A stretch of 64,000 nt of DNA, taken from NCBI GenBank assembly GCA_047967505.1, contig CM106539.1, one strand, 5' to 3'. The position numbers and the translations under genes are program-made. The notes below the pieces were generated by a model. It worked only from the letters and a program-made list of their open reading frames with translations, was not told the origin of the DNA and ran no database searches. Positions 1-11,438 of the stretch are shown here, piece by piece (the first letter of the stretch is position 1; every line of letters begins with the position of its first letter). This DNA is from Dipteris shenzhenensis. Lineage: Eukaryota > Polypodiophyta > Polypodiopsida > Gleicheniales.

Positions 1-497
1 CGCTGAGGGCCTTATGGAGGCTGGGAGCTCGCCTGTGCTGCTATTATGGAGCACTGCCAGTTGAGGAAAGCTCGTATGAGCTTGTTGATGGCGGCTGGCA
101 ATAGAGCTAAGAGCTCTTTGGAGCTCGATTTTCTGCCTTCATACGGTGCTCTCAGTCTCGATGCCTCAATCGAGAAGCCTCTTGCTGCTTTGCATGGGTC
201 GCTGGAGCTGAGTTGAAAGGCTTCTCTCCCTCTCTCTTTCACTCAAGCAAGAAGAAGACACTCCCTATCTTTCTCACAAATCTCAAAGCTCTCTCTCACA
301 AACACTCAAGAGAAGGTACTAAAATCTCTCAAGAATGAACTGAATTCCCTTAAGGAATGACGGAAATTTTCTCTCAAATGGACGGATGAAGATCTCTCAC
401 CGGAAGTGGACTCTCACGGAGAACACTCAAGAGAACTCTCAATCTCACAATCTCTCTCACACTCTCAAGGATCGCAATGCCTCAGCGGAAGGCAAGG
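1..497 (-). mobile_element. Leader and partial internal region of a minus-strand LTR retrotransposon, running off the left edge
   Basis: This stretch lies immediately downstream, on the minus strand, of a tRNA-type primer-binding site and an LTR (512-758), so by position it is the 5' leader and start of the internal region. It is rich in repeated CTCTCAA/CTCTCAC words (about 230-480), typical of a low-complexity leader. A minus-strand open frame at 12-242 (76 codons) begins with a basic MKERGRE stretch and ends at a stop inside the window; I do not recognise it as gag. The rest of the element is outside the window. Confidence 0.5.
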
Positions 498-511
498 GAG
501 CTCTGATACCA
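498..511 (-). other. Primer-binding site (initiator tRNA-Met type)
   Basis: On the minus strand this reads TGGTATCAGAGCTC. TGGTATCAGAGC is the classic Ty1/copia primer-binding site complementary to the 3' end of initiator tRNA-Met. It abuts the CA end of the LTR at 512-758, which fixes the element's orientation as minus. Confidence 0.85.
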
Positions 512-758
512 TGACAAAATATGAAGAGGGGAGAGGAGAAGAGTGGAGATGAGGAGAGAGGGCACAGCTAGAGAGCACACCACAAATGACTAACTGTACA
601 CTAGATTTAGTTGATATCTACAAACCCTTTTAGGGTTAGGGTTAGGGGATCTAACCCTTTTCTTTATAGCACTCTATAAGGTTAGTGCTATGCACATATG
701 ATCACGTGATAGTGCTATGCACACATGATCACATGATGTTGAGCGTGAACTCTCAACA
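512..758 (-). repeat. LTR of a minus-strand copia-type retrotransposon (247 bp)
   Basis: On the minus strand the segment begins TGTTGAGAGTT and ends in TGTCA just before the primer-binding site, giving canonical TG...CA termini. It contains a TATA-like GCTATAAAG word on the minus strand near 660-670, a plausible Pol II core promoter. A short TTAGGGTTAGGG stretch near 628-645 resembles telomere repeat but is too short to be more than an LTR sequence quirk. The partner LTR is outside the window. The LTR appears to sit at the left edge of LINE sequence that resumes at about 773. Confidence 0.7.
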
Positions 759-772
759 CCTAGGACTACACC

Positions 773-1680
773 ATGCACAGCCCTCTACCAAAACATTATG
801 GATTCTTTGAGCCCCGTGGAAGTTCTCCTTGTTGAGGACTTCAACGCAAGGACAGATACATGCCTAGTATCACTTCTGGAAGGACCTACCACATTCTTAT
901 ACCTTTACTCTTTGAACATAGTCTTCTCTTGTTATATAGATGAATCTATCTTATTACCAGATGTTGATATACACAAGGTTGGAATGTCTCAAGTCTTAGA
1001 TAAACAGGCCCCAATCACTTCCTATAGACATGCACTACTAGACATGGGCAGGATACATGATCTTACAATCTATAATGGCTTGGATCGCTAGCCCTCCTCA
1101 GGCAGGTCCACTTGTTCCCACATGGGGGGGGCTTCGCCTTCACTTCACATATTACTGACTTCTCTGTCTCCACCACCACCTTGTTTTTTAGTATATCCAA
1201 AATACTACCTACATCACACACGACACCACTTACCATGAGATACACTTTGATCACAAACTAAAACCCAAGTACTCCGCACGCCTCTCCAACCTACTCAAAG
1301 ACATTGACCATGTACTGCTCTTATGGGATCGAGTCGCCCTGATCACACACTCTGCCCTACACACTTTCTCACAACCACTCGATCCACACGCTCCCACCTC
1401 TCGGCTCAGTGCCCAGCAATAGCTGGTATGATGACGAGTATAAGGCTTTATGTTGACAACTCCGACTCAAAACTAGCATCATGTGCGAAAGTGAGGTAGA
1501 GGCGATACATGAGTACCGTCATCTGGTTCGCCAAAACAAGCAAACTTCCGTTCGCCGGAATTAGGAGTCAATAAAAACTTTGTTTAGTAACAATGCTAAA
1601 GACTTATGGCGGGGGTTCCTTGAGCAGCGAGCCCCATCCCCTCTACTCCTATGCACATACCAGGAGGTGCTACCAAAGAT
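773..1680 (+). pseudogene. LINE ORF2 remnant: endonuclease domain and linker (LINE piece 1 of 3)
   Basis: The frame at 798-1091 contains DFNARTD (837-857), matching the GDFNART core of the APE-type endonuclease of plant LINEs, with the first glycine replaced. It then reads LLDMGRIHDLTIYNGLDR, the conserved 'last helix and product-naming' segment before the G-x-F-T strand. Further pieces in shifted frames resemble the LINE linker: a W-Y-D-D-E-Y-K-A-like stretch near 1420-1450 and FLEQRAPSPLL near 1610-1645. Frameshifts and stops make it non-functional. The element seems to continue collinearly at 5989 and 13805, separated by LTR-element insertions. Confidence 0.65.
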
Positions 1681-1689
1681 GGACCTGTG

Positions 1690-1854
1690 TACCAGGATGG
1701 TGTGCGGAAGCGAAAGCGGACCTGGTGGAGCAGGAGCCACTGGATGAAAAGCCAGGAAAAGATTTCAACACCGAAAGGTTCCAGAGGACTACGACCAGTG
1801 GAGCATCTTCATCGACGTGTTGGCATTGGGCCTGGATGTGTCGGTGAGAGGGGG
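1690..1854 (+). pseudogene. Degenerate Ty1/copia RNase H tail next to an LTR
   Basis: The stretch 1801-1830 closely resembles the end of the copia pol at 5109-5140 (shared GCATCTTCATCGAC followed by TTGGCATT), and the preceding codons align weakly with the ADIFTKAL-type end of copia RNase H. It is followed by a purine run (GAGAGGGGG) and a TG-starting LTR at 1855, as expected for the 3' end of a copia element. The boundary with LINE piece 1 is not sharp; 1650-1750 could belong to either. Confidence 0.4.
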
Positions 1855-3085
1855 TGTTGGAAAGGTCACCTCCCCATCTGTAAGCCCCCAAATGAGGAGA
1901 GCGTGGGGGAGGGAGACCTAGGGCAGGATGTGCCCAAAGAGAGATTACCTGGATGTGTGGATCTGGGATAGATCTGGAGCATTCATGGTTGGTGGGGTAT
2001 CCCAAGGATGAATGGCTGCATCAGGAGCAGCTCATGTGCAGGAAGATGGCGGGGACATAGTGTCTTGGATCAGGCCTGGCGTCAGGCACTCAGTGGACTG
2101 CAGCAGGACCCTATGAAAGGCGCGCTGACATCAGTATGTGTACGGAGCAGGGTACAAAGCTGTACGGATCTGTACAGGCTGCTGCAGGGCAGTGTACGGA
2201 AGAGGTACGGTCAGGACAAGGCGCCGGCAAAGGGCTGCAGCAAGGCGCAGTATAGTGGGGGTCTATGGGCAGGTCTATGGCTTGCAAGCAGAGCTGGCAG
2301 GTGGCAGGACAGCAGCAAAGGAGCTGGAGCCTGCATGGAACAAAGGGCCAGCAAAGGGCCCTTATATAGGGCTGGTTGGGCTGAGCCAACCAGGTCGGTT
2401 GGGCCAGCCAACCTAGTCTGTCCAGTCGGCCCAGTCAGGGCAGACTGGTCGGTATTTTTGCCAGGCCTCGGGGGCTATAAAAGGAGAGGCTTCAGGCCTC
2501 ATTTCTCATCCAGCCTAGCAGCACTTCAAGGAGCAGGAAGGAGCAGCAGAGCAGCAGCAGTTGGGCCTATGACCAGGAGGTGAACTGTACTGAGGTGCTG
2601 CAGACTTAGCTCAGGGAGAGGCTGAACCTAGACTGTCTTCTAGGGCAGAAGGTTGCTGAGATCATCACCACTTGGAGCAGCAGAAAAGCCCCATCAGAAA
2701 GGAGCAGCAGGGAGCTTGTCTTGGGCCTCATCACTGGAGGAGAAGAGAGCATACAGTAGCTGCAGACTTAGCTGAGGGTGCTGCCCACCTAGGCTGGTGC
2801 AAAGACAGCAAGGTGGAAGGGATCTAGACGGAAAGTCTACAGACGCTCCAGGTGGAGCACGCGGGCTCGAGTCTAGAGATAGCCAGCTGATAGGAGAAGG
2901 ACCTTGTGGTAAGATCAGAGGACCACATCATTGGTGGGACTCTGCATCTATCTCTTTTGTATTGTGTCCATAGTTTTGGACAGAAATATATATTTTGGTG
3001 GTTTCTCTATCTGGCTGGTTCATTGTCTATTGATGAGTCTGCACACCTATTGTATGCACATAAGTAAAGAAGTCTGTGATTCCAC
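1855..3085 (+). repeat. LTR-like block of a copia element (3' limit uncertain)
   Basis: It begins TGTTGGAAAGG directly after a purine run. Its layout parallels the LTR at 5179-5925: a shared TAAGCCCCC..ATGAGGAGA segment near the start, a CAGTCGGCC..CAGACTGG segment near 2415-2445, and a TATA box (CTATAAAAG at 2475-2483). The two are clearly diverged. This block contains four GTACGG hexamers at about 2135-2215, the same word that fills the leader at 12481-12936. No primer-binding site or gag follows: by 3130 the sequence is already in the integrase tail, so a large internal deletion or a junction of two elements is likely. The 3' boundary is a guess. Open frames at 2008-2583 are not convincing genes. 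Confidence 0.5.
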
Positions 3086-3086
3086 A

Positions 3087-5148
3087 CCCACACCGCACAC
3101 TGTGTGAGCTCCTGGGCATTACTATAAGTCTTCCGCTGCGTGTACCCTCTGTTGGGTCTTTTCTAACAAGCAGGACCAAATGGGAACCGAAGAGCCGGAA
3201 GTGTATTTTCTTGGGCTACAATGAAGAGACGAAGGGTTACCGTCTCTATAATCCTGTTACCAAGAAGGTAATAGTAAGTCGCGATGTGGTCTTCTCAGAA
3301 CAGCCGCATCAATTGGAGGAGAATGCTTCCTTCCCAGACAACCAGGACTAGGATATCCATCCAGTACAACCACCAACAGCAGACCGAACTCCCCCAACGG
3401 TGCTTGGGAGGATTCAAGATAAAGAAGAGGAAGAAGAGCCTGCAGAACCACAATGGCAACAGCCATTCCCGAAGTGGGTAAAGCAGGTTTTGGACGACAG
3501 AGAACCTCCAACCATTGAGGAGGAACCATCCGAACACCGTCGGTCCAAGAGATTAGAGGAGGAAAGAAGGACGCAGGAACACTTGGTCAACTACGCTTTG
3601 ATGACAGAGGTGATCCGTGCTGAAGAACCCAAGTGTCTTGAAGAGGCACAGGGTGATGATAGGTGGATGGAGGCTATGCAGTCGGAGTATGGCTCATAAT
3701 AAAGAACAACACTTGGGACCTTGTGGATCGACCACCAAAATGCAAGGTAATCGGCACCAAGTGGGTGTACAAGACCAAGTACAATTCCGACGGCACGTTG
3801 GATAAGTACAAGGCTCGGCTTGTGGCAAAAAGATTCGCACAGATACATGGTTTTGATTATCAAGATACTTTTGCTCCCACGGCTCGACTAACCACAATTT
3901 GCAGTGTTTTGGCTTTAGCAGCACAGGAAAGTTGGCCCGTGTTTCAAATGGATGTAAAATCTGCCTTTCTGAATGGAGATCTCAAGGAGAAGGTATACGT
4001 GGAACAACCACCAGGTTTTGTGATCCGTGGTTCATAAGGTAAAGTCTATAAACTAAAGAAGGCACTTTACAGGCTGAAACAGGCCCCACGAGCGTGGTAC
4101 CAGCGGATTGATGCCTACTTTCTGCAAAACGGGTTCAGGAGGAGCCCATCTGATGCAAATTTGTATATCTACAGAGAAGGAGGCAGGTGTATGATCATGG
4201 TCCTTTATGTGGACGACCTTGTCATAACAGGGAACCATGAAGAAAAGATCTCGCAGACAAAGCAGTTGCTAGGAAGAGAGTTTGAAATGACAGACCTCGG
4301 ACTGATGCATTTCTGTTTGGGGATTGAAGTTTGGCAAGAGCCAAAACAGATCTTCATCTCACAGCTGAAGTATGCTGGAGAGATACTGAAGGCATTTGGC
4401 ATGGCTGAGTGCCAAGACAGTTGGCACCCCTATGGAGGTTGACGTAAAGCTCTCAAACGAGGATTCATCACCACTCGTGGACGAAGCGAAGTACAGAGGC
4501 TTGTGGGCAGTTTGATTTACTTGTGCAACACGCGGCCGGACATTAGCTTTGCAACTAATGTACTAAGCAGGTTTTCCAATAAGCCCCGAGAGAACCATTG
4601 GAGGGCAGGGATGCGGGTGCTGAAATACATCAAAGGCACACTTGATTATGGCATCACCCATACCAAGGGCAACATCTTGACCAGATTCTGTGACTCGGAT
4701 TGGGCAGGAGACGTGGACAGCAGGAGATCAGTGACAGGTTACTGTTTCTCACTTGGATCTGGAGCTGTATCATGGGTCAGCAAGAAGCAACCTACAGTTG
4801 CTCTTTCTTCTACCGAGGCTAAGTACAAATCAGCATGTTTTGCTTCTTGTGAGGCAGTGTGGTTGAGAAGGATTTTAGGGGACATGGGTACATTGCAGAA
4901 CAAGCCTACGTAGTTATCATGTGACCATCAAAGTTGCATGGCAATTGCAAAGAACCCTGTGTTCCACGCTCGCACAAAACACATTGAGATTCAATATCAC
5001 TTTGTACGCGAGCTCATCATGGGATGGAGAGGTCAACTTGGTGTACTGTCCGACTACAGAAAATGCTGCGGACATCTTCACGAAGGCTCTTGGAAGAGAC
5101 TTGCTGGAGAGGCATCTTCATCGACTTGGCATTCGGTCGAAAAAGTAA
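3087..5148 (+). pseudogene. Ty1/copia pol remnant: integrase tail, reverse transcriptase, RNase H
   Basis: Domain order is copia-like. The integrase C-terminus (PKSRKCIFLGY near 3200) is followed by a linker with acidic runs, then RT from about 3663 with KYKARLVAK, QMDVKSAFLNGDLKE and the catalytic YVDD at 4206-4217. RNase H follows with GSLIYLCNTRPD, a DSDWAGD motif near 4690 and ALSSTEAKY near 4800, and the tail ends with ADIFTKALGRD and a stop at 5148. Frameshifts fall near 3690, 4420 and 5030, with stops at 4035 and 4911. Gag, protease and most of integrase are absent. The purine tract and LTR at 5179 follow directly, so this is the 3' half of one element. It cannot produce a functional polyprotein as it stands. 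Confidence 0.9.
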
Positions 5149-5178
5149 GTTCACTTGCGGGTGGACATTGAGGGACGG

Positions 5179-5925
5179 TGTTAGATATCAATGCTCCACT
5201 CTCGTGTAACTACGTGGGAACCAGCTAACTCTACTTGTAAGCCCCCCATATGAGGAGAAGGCATTTGAGTCGCTCGGTTATCCGGTAGGTCCTGGTTTGG
5301 ACACCAGATGGGAGCCATGTGTGGCCTGATGGCTGTACGGCTTCAGATAGAGTTGGCACACTGCCAACTAGGCTACATGCAAGTGCACGAAGGCATCCCA
5401 TGACTGACCGCACTGAGGGTAGACGGAGCATTTCCCGGGGCAGCCCACTCTCGGGTTGCGGGGCCCGTTTGGAGCCCCAGATGATCCCGAATGGCTCTGG
5501 GCCGAACGGATACCGTAGGTGAGTTGCTCTATTCTACGCCACGGTTCTATCGTGTGGTCGGTGGCCTATTTCGGGACCGACCTCCAGTCGGCCGTTTTGG
5601 GCGGACTGGGTCCGTCACCCAATTGGGTCTAATCGACTACGACTGGTGGCTATATAAGAGCAAGCCCGTGAAGCCCATATTCATCACTGGCTACAGCAAC
5701 CTTGATTCCTTAGCATCCAACCTCCGTCCTCTACTGTTTCCAGCACGCCATCGAAGCTTCTCACACAAGAGCGCACAACTAGGAGGCAGCGCCATCTATT
5801 GTATCAGTTTTACAGTAATCAAATTTTTTATTCTCCATACTATCTGCTTTTCTCTCTTGCATACGAGATCCTGTTATCTGTTGAGCACAGACGTTGTATT
5901 GTTTTCTTACACAAACGAACAATCA
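5179..5925 (+). repeat. 3' LTR of the copia remnant (747 bp)
   Basis: It starts TGTTAGATATC just after the pol end and a short purine tract (GAGGGACGG) and ends ...GAACAATCA, giving TG...CA termini. A TATA box (CTATATAAG, 5650-5658) and T-rich putative polyadenylation stretches near 5820-5900 support LTR identity. No matching 5-bp duplication with the left side was found. Directly after it LINE-like sequence appears, duplicated in tandem. Confidence 0.75.
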
Positions 5926-6036
5926 TGAGGGCCTACATACTGAATTCATTGCATACAGAATAATACCTTGGCCTTGAGCGAAAGATCATGAGGGCCTACG
6001 TATTGAATTCGTTGCATCCGGAATAAATACCTTGGG
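5926..6036 (+). repeat. 63-bp tandem duplication at the LTR/LINE junction
   Basis: The segment starting TGAGGGCCTAC at 5926 repeats at 5989 with a few substitutions (ATACTGAATTCATTG versus GTATTGAATTCGTTG). Both copies are preceded by ATCA. The second copy runs into LINE RT sequence. It may reflect target-site rearrangement when the copia element landed in the LINE. Confidence 0.75.
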
Positions 6037-6157
6037 CCCGATCTTAGCGAAGCTCTTCAATGAAGTGGTTTGCACAGGCTTGCCACACACTTGGACCTTA
6101 ACATCATCACCCCAAGGCAAGAGATCCCATGATACCGAAAAACTACAAGACCATTAT
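5989..6157 (+). pseudogene. LINE ORF2 remnant: start of reverse transcriptase (LINE piece 2 of 3)
   Basis: In plus-strand frames this reads LAKLFNEVVCTGLPHTWT and then NYKTII in a shifted frame, matching the conserved region upstream of RT in plant LINEs (the 'ILAxLFN...GxPxxWTxxII...NYRTIM' segment). The reading breaks off at 6157 exactly where an LTR element begins and resumes at 13805: removing the insert and one ATTAT duplicate restores the frame across the junction, reading T-I-I-M-I-K-H. This gives strong positional proof that pieces 2 and 3 are one LINE copy. Confidence 0.75.
6153..6157. repeat. Target-site duplication ATTAT, left copy
   Basis: ATTAT at 6153-6157 immediately precedes the TGTCA start of the LTR element and is repeated at 13805-13809 right after its last TGTCA. 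Five bp is the usual duplication length for LTR retrotransposons. Confidence 0.85.
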
Positions 6158-6647
6158 TGTCATGTGCATGGTGTACCTAGGGTTGGATAGCATGTGAACA
6201 TGGGTTACGGGATAGCATAGGGCTGGATGGCTATTTTTAGCCGAGATTGCTATAAATAGAGATTGATTCATATATAGTGCTCGCTTTACATGGAGGGATC
6301 TATTCATAGCATTGTGCTATCTATAGCGGGTTTCCTTCTATATAGAGGGAGGGCCAGTGCTATTGTGTAGATCAGTTAAGCGCTCCTCAACTGATGGATG
6401 GGCTTGGACCCAGGCCGGGACTCTAGCCATCTACATGGTGGATCATAGGTGGTGTATCGAAGGTCCTCTGAACGGGCTCAGGTGGTATGGGACACCTGGG
6501 TTAGATATGGGCCTATGGATGAGTCGAGCGGTAGCCCACGTGCTCGGGGGTGGTTGGGAGGATCGAGGCGCCTGCACTATGATTTTGGTTGGATTGAGGA
6601 CGAGATTCTAGGTCAGTGATAGGGTTGGATCCTACGGGGTCGTGTCA
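6158..6647 (+). repeat. 5' LTR (490 bp) of the three-LTR element
   Basis: It runs from TGTCATGTGCATGG to GGGGTCGTGTCA. It is closely similar to 9849-10205 plus 13271-13404 and to 13405-13804. A TATA-like GCTATAAATAG lies near 6250-6262. Several repeated GGCTGGATGG and TATATAG words are shared by all copies. Confidence 0.9.
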
Positions 6648-6662
6648 TTTGGTATTAGAGCC
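6648..6662 (+). other. Primer-binding site variant
   Basis: TTTGGTATTAGAGCC follows the LTR end directly. It matches the tRNA-Met-type site TGGTATCAGAGCC except for C to T at one position. The inner copia element uses an almost identical TTTGGTATTAGAGC, so the variant is shared by two unrelated LTR families here. Confidence 0.75.
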
Positions 6663-9600
6663 GCCCTTTCACGACAAGTAGAGAGGTGAAGTAGTGCAGG
6701 AGATTTCCAGGTACGGTTCTCATATGTGCGTAGGATTTTCCATATTCTCTTCTGTTCAAGACGAACATATGGGGTTGGCAGTTGCGCTGGTAACTAGTGA
6801 AATTGTTGGATTTCTTTGACTAGTTGGGATTCCTGTGTGTTCGCCTTTAGAGAAGGAATTTGACGCTGGATTATTGTATGAGAATTTGGAATCATTGATC
6901 AGCTAGTTGTTTGAGGAAGGTACCTAACGTAGGAGATTCGATGAGGTTGATGGATGATGCGATTGCATGAGCGCTAGGTAAGCTCTTGTAATGGGGATGA
7001 TAAAAGGGGAGGATTATGCTGTATAGGATTGGAGAAGCCGGGTGCGATTATCCAAGGCTGGATTGGGCTTATGAATTGGGACGAAGGAGTAATTTACTGC
7101 TGATTGTCGCGGGCTGCAATGCTTTTCTGATGATCTACCACAGTATAGCTTTGATTTCCTTGTTTGGGCTAAACACAAGGATTGGGTACGAAAAGCAATG
7201 CTTTCCAACATCTCGTCCTAACGCCCTGTTTTGATCATCTTTATTTGATGCGCCAATAGCGCCTTTCTTCTTCGAGGTATTAGCGCAATAGCATGGACAT
7301 GCGTGTGTTGCGTTGATTACTGCGTAGGAGATGGGCGATGTGAGCTTGGCATTTAGGGGACCGTGGCTTTTGAGATCATCGTGCAACGCTTCACTATTTT
7401 TATCTGATTCGGCCAAGAATAGAAAAGCAACGCTGTTTTTGGCAACATGCTTTTGGAAAAGTCTGAATGAGCTTAAGCCCTTGTGTTTTTTGATTCAAAG
7501 CATTAGGCTTTTGGGATTCTCACCTTTATAAGACTCCCACCCTTGCTCTGATTACCCCGATTTCCCCTCACCCTCTTCGTTATCTTTCCTCATTCGTTGC
7601 TCTTCACACCTGGTTCGCTATTCCTATGGAAGGCCATCAAAGCAATCAAACTCCATCGTTGGACTATTTCTTTATTTAGATGGAGAACGAGGCTACATGG
7701 AAGATTATTCCTCGTAGACCTCATGACTTGCTGCGAGAGATGGATTCCTTGATGGATGAACTCTGGGCAGCTCTTCACTACTATAAAACCCCTAAGTACC
7801 AGAAATATATTGAAGAAGGCTCGTGCTGTTCTAAATATAAACAGCTTGTTTTAGAGTCTTTGTACCGCTTCCGAGTTATCGAGAAGTGATGAAGAAGTTG
7901 AAATCCTCAGATTTGACCGACACCCAATTATTTTTGGCTCAACAGGATCTTTTGAACCACTCTTGGTTCAAGAAGCTCCCCAAATTTGTATGAATTGTAA
8001 ATTGTCTTGTTATTAAATTGACCACGTTTTGGTTCATTTTGTTTTGATTTGTAACTAGTGGCATCTATAATTTGATGGGTTCTTTTTTCAAATTATATTT
8101 TTCTTGCATATATCTTGAAGTTTTTTAGATATATAGTACATTAAGGATGCCCGAGTCTTGTTACATCTTAAACTTGACTTAACTAAGACAATGGGATTTT
8201 CCTTTCTCGAATCTTGATGCATAGATTCCTATTTGGTTTCTATTTGAAGTTTTGATCTCAATGTGATTGTGAGTTATGACGTTTCTTCGAGTTACCATTC
8301 GGACATATGAAGGTTCTTATTGATTAGACCAGAGTGAGTCTTGTTGGATACCTTCTTTGAATCATGTCCAAAGGCGGGGTCATTCTGATTCTCACTCTTT
8401 TAGCCTAAGGTCATGGATAGTTAGGATTCAAGAGTTGTTAGGGATGCTACCTACTAGTTTTCTTCTTTGACCTATTGGTTGAGGTATTATAACACAAGGG
8501 GGTGATATGATCACATTAAGAAAAGAATTGAGAACGGATTTGCCACCCCAACTTAATCTGGGATGGTCTGAGTTGAAGAGGTATTGGCTACCCTGATTCA
8601 CTCATATTGTCCACCGAGTTTTTTATTTGCAGTATGCTTTGGTGGTATGGGACACTAAGGTATGTTACATTTAAGATTCTCTAATGTGGTGGTATAATCC
8701 AGCGTGAAATAATACCCAAGGACCTCTAGGGTGAAGTACAAGTAGGCTGAATTGCATTGGGGGCAACCTGATTAGATTTTTTGCGAGGGCTGACTAAGAT
8801 TCTTTACCCTGAGAGAAGCCATGTTTTTTTTTGGGTTCAACCCTGGAGCTCCATAGTCTAGACTCAATCTCAGGGAGGGTTACCACATCTCTTCTGATGA
8901 TGGTCTGTTAGTGCCTTATTTGGAACTTGGTGTTCCTAGATAAGAGATCCTAAGAACTGGATGCTCCTGTGATAGGAGCAGTTTATTGTGCACAAGTTTA
9001 TACAGGATATCCGATAGTGGATCTTGTTTTAAAAGACCTCGAATTGTCTATTTCCACACTCTTTGGATCACATAGGATGTTACTCCTATGATGATTGACT
9101 ATATACATGTCTAGAATAGTACCATTGACTGCATATAGCCAATTGAATTTTTACTGATTATCCTAAGGGACCATATTTTTTGTCAGAATTTTGCCCATTG
9201 ATACATCCATGAAGATTCTTCCATCATGAGTTATGAACTAATACCTAATTGTTCTGCGATGGAAAGTCTGTCATGTATTTCAACCCAAGAATTTGAATTA
9301 CAAGGGTATTCTGTTGTGGGATTTTCTGAATACTAAGTAATTCAAGAAATTAGGGTTGATAGAAATTGCAACCCAAAGATTGACCTCGAGGGGCTCAATT
9401 GATGGGGTTGTTCGAACAATGATTCCTCGATCTCAATCTAAGATTTTTGAGTTTAAGGGTATTCAGCATGATGAATATTTTTTTGTCAATTCCCAGTTAG
9501 CACTCAATAGATAAGGTTGATAGAATCGTTTACCTTCAAGTACGGATTTTATCATTCTTGTGTACGGATATGTCAACGGAACTAGCTCTGTGGATTCAGA

Positions 9601-9848
9601 GTTTATTTGATTTCTCGAGGAGAATACTCGACGATACGTAACCTTGTTTAGATTGAGAGATTTACTTTCCTTTGGTTGGTTATCAAAGATTGTGGCTTTG
9701 GAGTTAGATTCTCTTTGATTTGAATCTCATGGAACGTATAGCACACTCAAACTAGTCAGAGTATAGTTATTGGCATTGACTCATCTTCACATAGAGTTTT
9801 CGGGCTTTCTAGTGAACTCAGAAGTGAGTTCTTAGAGGAAGGGGAGTA
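6663..9848 (+). other. Internal region of the three-LTR element, no recognised coding domain
   Basis: About 3.2 kb between primer-binding site and purine tract (AGAGGAAGGGGAGTA at 9834-9848). Open frames are short; the longest plausible ones are 7016-7234 (72 codons) and 7680-7889 (69 codons), the latter rich in charged residues with no motif I know. No zinc knuckle, D-S/T-G protease site, integrase HHCC or RT YxDD was found in any frame. It is either extremely degraded or was always non-coding, as in large retrotransposon derivatives. Confidence 0.6.
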
Positions 9849-10205
9849 TGTCATGGTGTACCTAGGGTTGGATAGCAGGTGAACATGGGTTACGGGATAG
9901 GGCTGGATGGCTATTTTTAGCCGAGATTGCTATATGTAGAGATTGATTCATATATAGTGCTCGCTTTATATGGAGGAAGCTATTCATAGCATTGTGCTAT
10001 CTATAGCAGGTTTCCTTCTATATAGAGGGAGGGCCAATGCTATTGTGTAGATCAATTGAGCGCTCCTCAACTGATGGATGGGCTTGGACCAAGGCCGGGA
10101 GTTTGGCCATCTACATGGTGGATCATAGGTGATGTATTGAAGGTCCTCTGGACGGGCTTAGGTGGTATGGGACGCGGCACGCCTGGGTTACATATGGGCC
10201 TGTGG
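9849..10205 (+). repeat. 3' LTR of the three-LTR element, left part
   Basis: It begins TGTCATGGTGTACC after the purine tract and follows the 5' LTR until GGGCCTGTGG, where a copia element is inserted. The LTR resumes at 13271. The last five bases (TGTGG) are the insertion's target-site duplication, repeated at 13271-13275. Confidence 0.9.
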
Positions 10206-10467
10206 TGTGGGAGTAGGGAGAGAGCAAAGTGTGAGAGCAGGAGCAAGAGAGAGAGAGAGCTGAAAACGATAGTTGCAATTAGATGAGTGTGTTACAACTG
10301 AATAGAGTGAGAGGTTTTGTCTAAGTGACAAAACCTTATCCTTCACTAACCGTAGTTAGTGAACTAACTGTGGTTAGGGGGAAAAACCTCTAAGTGAGGG
10401 AAAAGTGCCCCTAACCTACTTATTACATTACATTGGTCACTGCTAAATTATAACAATAATTCTAACA
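10206..10467 (-). repeat. LTR (left; 3' LTR in element orientation), 262 bp
   Basis: Plus-strand reading TGTGGGAGTAGG...ATTCTAACA. It matches 13007-13270 apart from a handful of changes and a small length difference in the GA-repeat and G-run. Minus-strand sense starts TGTTAGAATT. Confidence 0.95.
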
Positions 10468-10521
10468 CCCCCCTGCAGTGCCAATGTCATGTACAAGGAA
10501 ATGATCAATCACCAAAAGGAG

Positions 10522-11438
10522 ATAAGTTCAGGGCACTGCGAAATGCCTCAAACTTTTCACGTGGAAGTGCTTTGGTGAAAATGTCTGCAACATTGTCATG
10601 TGTTGACACATAGATCATATTGATCCTGCATGCAACTTCTCTTTGACGTAGTGATAGTGAACCTCAATGTGCTTCGTGCGAGCATGAAACACAGGATTCT
10701 TTGCCACTGCAATAGCACTCCGACTATCAGTGAGAATTGGAGAAGGACCCTCCAATGAAAGATGAAGATCAGCAAATAAACGACGCAGCCAAACACATTC
10801 AACTGCCGCTGTGAAAGCTGCCCTGTACTCAGCTTCACATGAAGAGGTAGCCACTGTAGATTGTTTCTTGCTCAACCAAGAAATACAAGCTTTGCCCAAA
10901 AAGAAACAATTGCCACTTGTGGACTGCCTAGTGTCATAGTCTCCAGCCCAATCTGAGTCACTGTAGGCATGCATCTGCAAGTTACCCCCTTGGGAAACAT
11001 CAAGCCAAAAGACTTGGTACCTTGCAAATAACGGAAGATGCGTTTTACAGCCTGCCAATGCATAGTCTTTGGGCTGTGCATATATCTGCTCACCTGAGAA
11101 ACTGCAAACTGAACATCAGGTCGTGTATTGCAGAGATAAATGAGGCATCCAACAGCCTGACTGTAGAGTGTGACATCAAATGATTCACCTGCTTCATGCA
11201 TTGTAAGCTTCAGCCCCGGCTCCATGGGAGTAGCTATGGGCTTACAATCCTGCATGTTGAATCTGTCCGAGAGTTTTTGCACATACTTGGATTGAGACAT
11301 ACCGATGCCACTTTTCTCTTGAGTACACTGGATCCCCAAATAAAAGTGTAGCAGCCCCAAATCTGACATGTCAAAAGTGGTCTGCAATTCAGCTTTAAAA
11401 TCTGCAATATTATCTTCATTTGACCCTGTGAGCAGTAA
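10522..11438 (-). pseudogene. Copia RT C-terminus and RNase H
   Basis: Minus-strand frames give LLLTGSNEDN, FDMSDLGLLHFYLGI, a GCLIYLCNTRPDVQF segment, DSDWAGD and ATSSCEAEYRAA, the standard order from just after the RT active site through RNase H. The frame is cut immediately downstream of where YVDD should be: LLLTGSN is the first surviving piece at 11438. A frameshift lies near 11000 (two overlapping frames, 10872-11498 and 10615-11058). A 4-bp loss near 10627 relative to the inverted copy shifts the C-terminal part. Confidence 0.9.

Noticed and set aside
625-650. Telomere-like TTAGGG words
   Set aside because: Only two to three imperfect units inside an LTR; not an interstitial telomere.
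2008-2583. 191-codon frame in the LTR-like block
   Set aside because: It lies over promoter-like LTR sequence with a TATA box and has overlapping frames in all directions; no motif.
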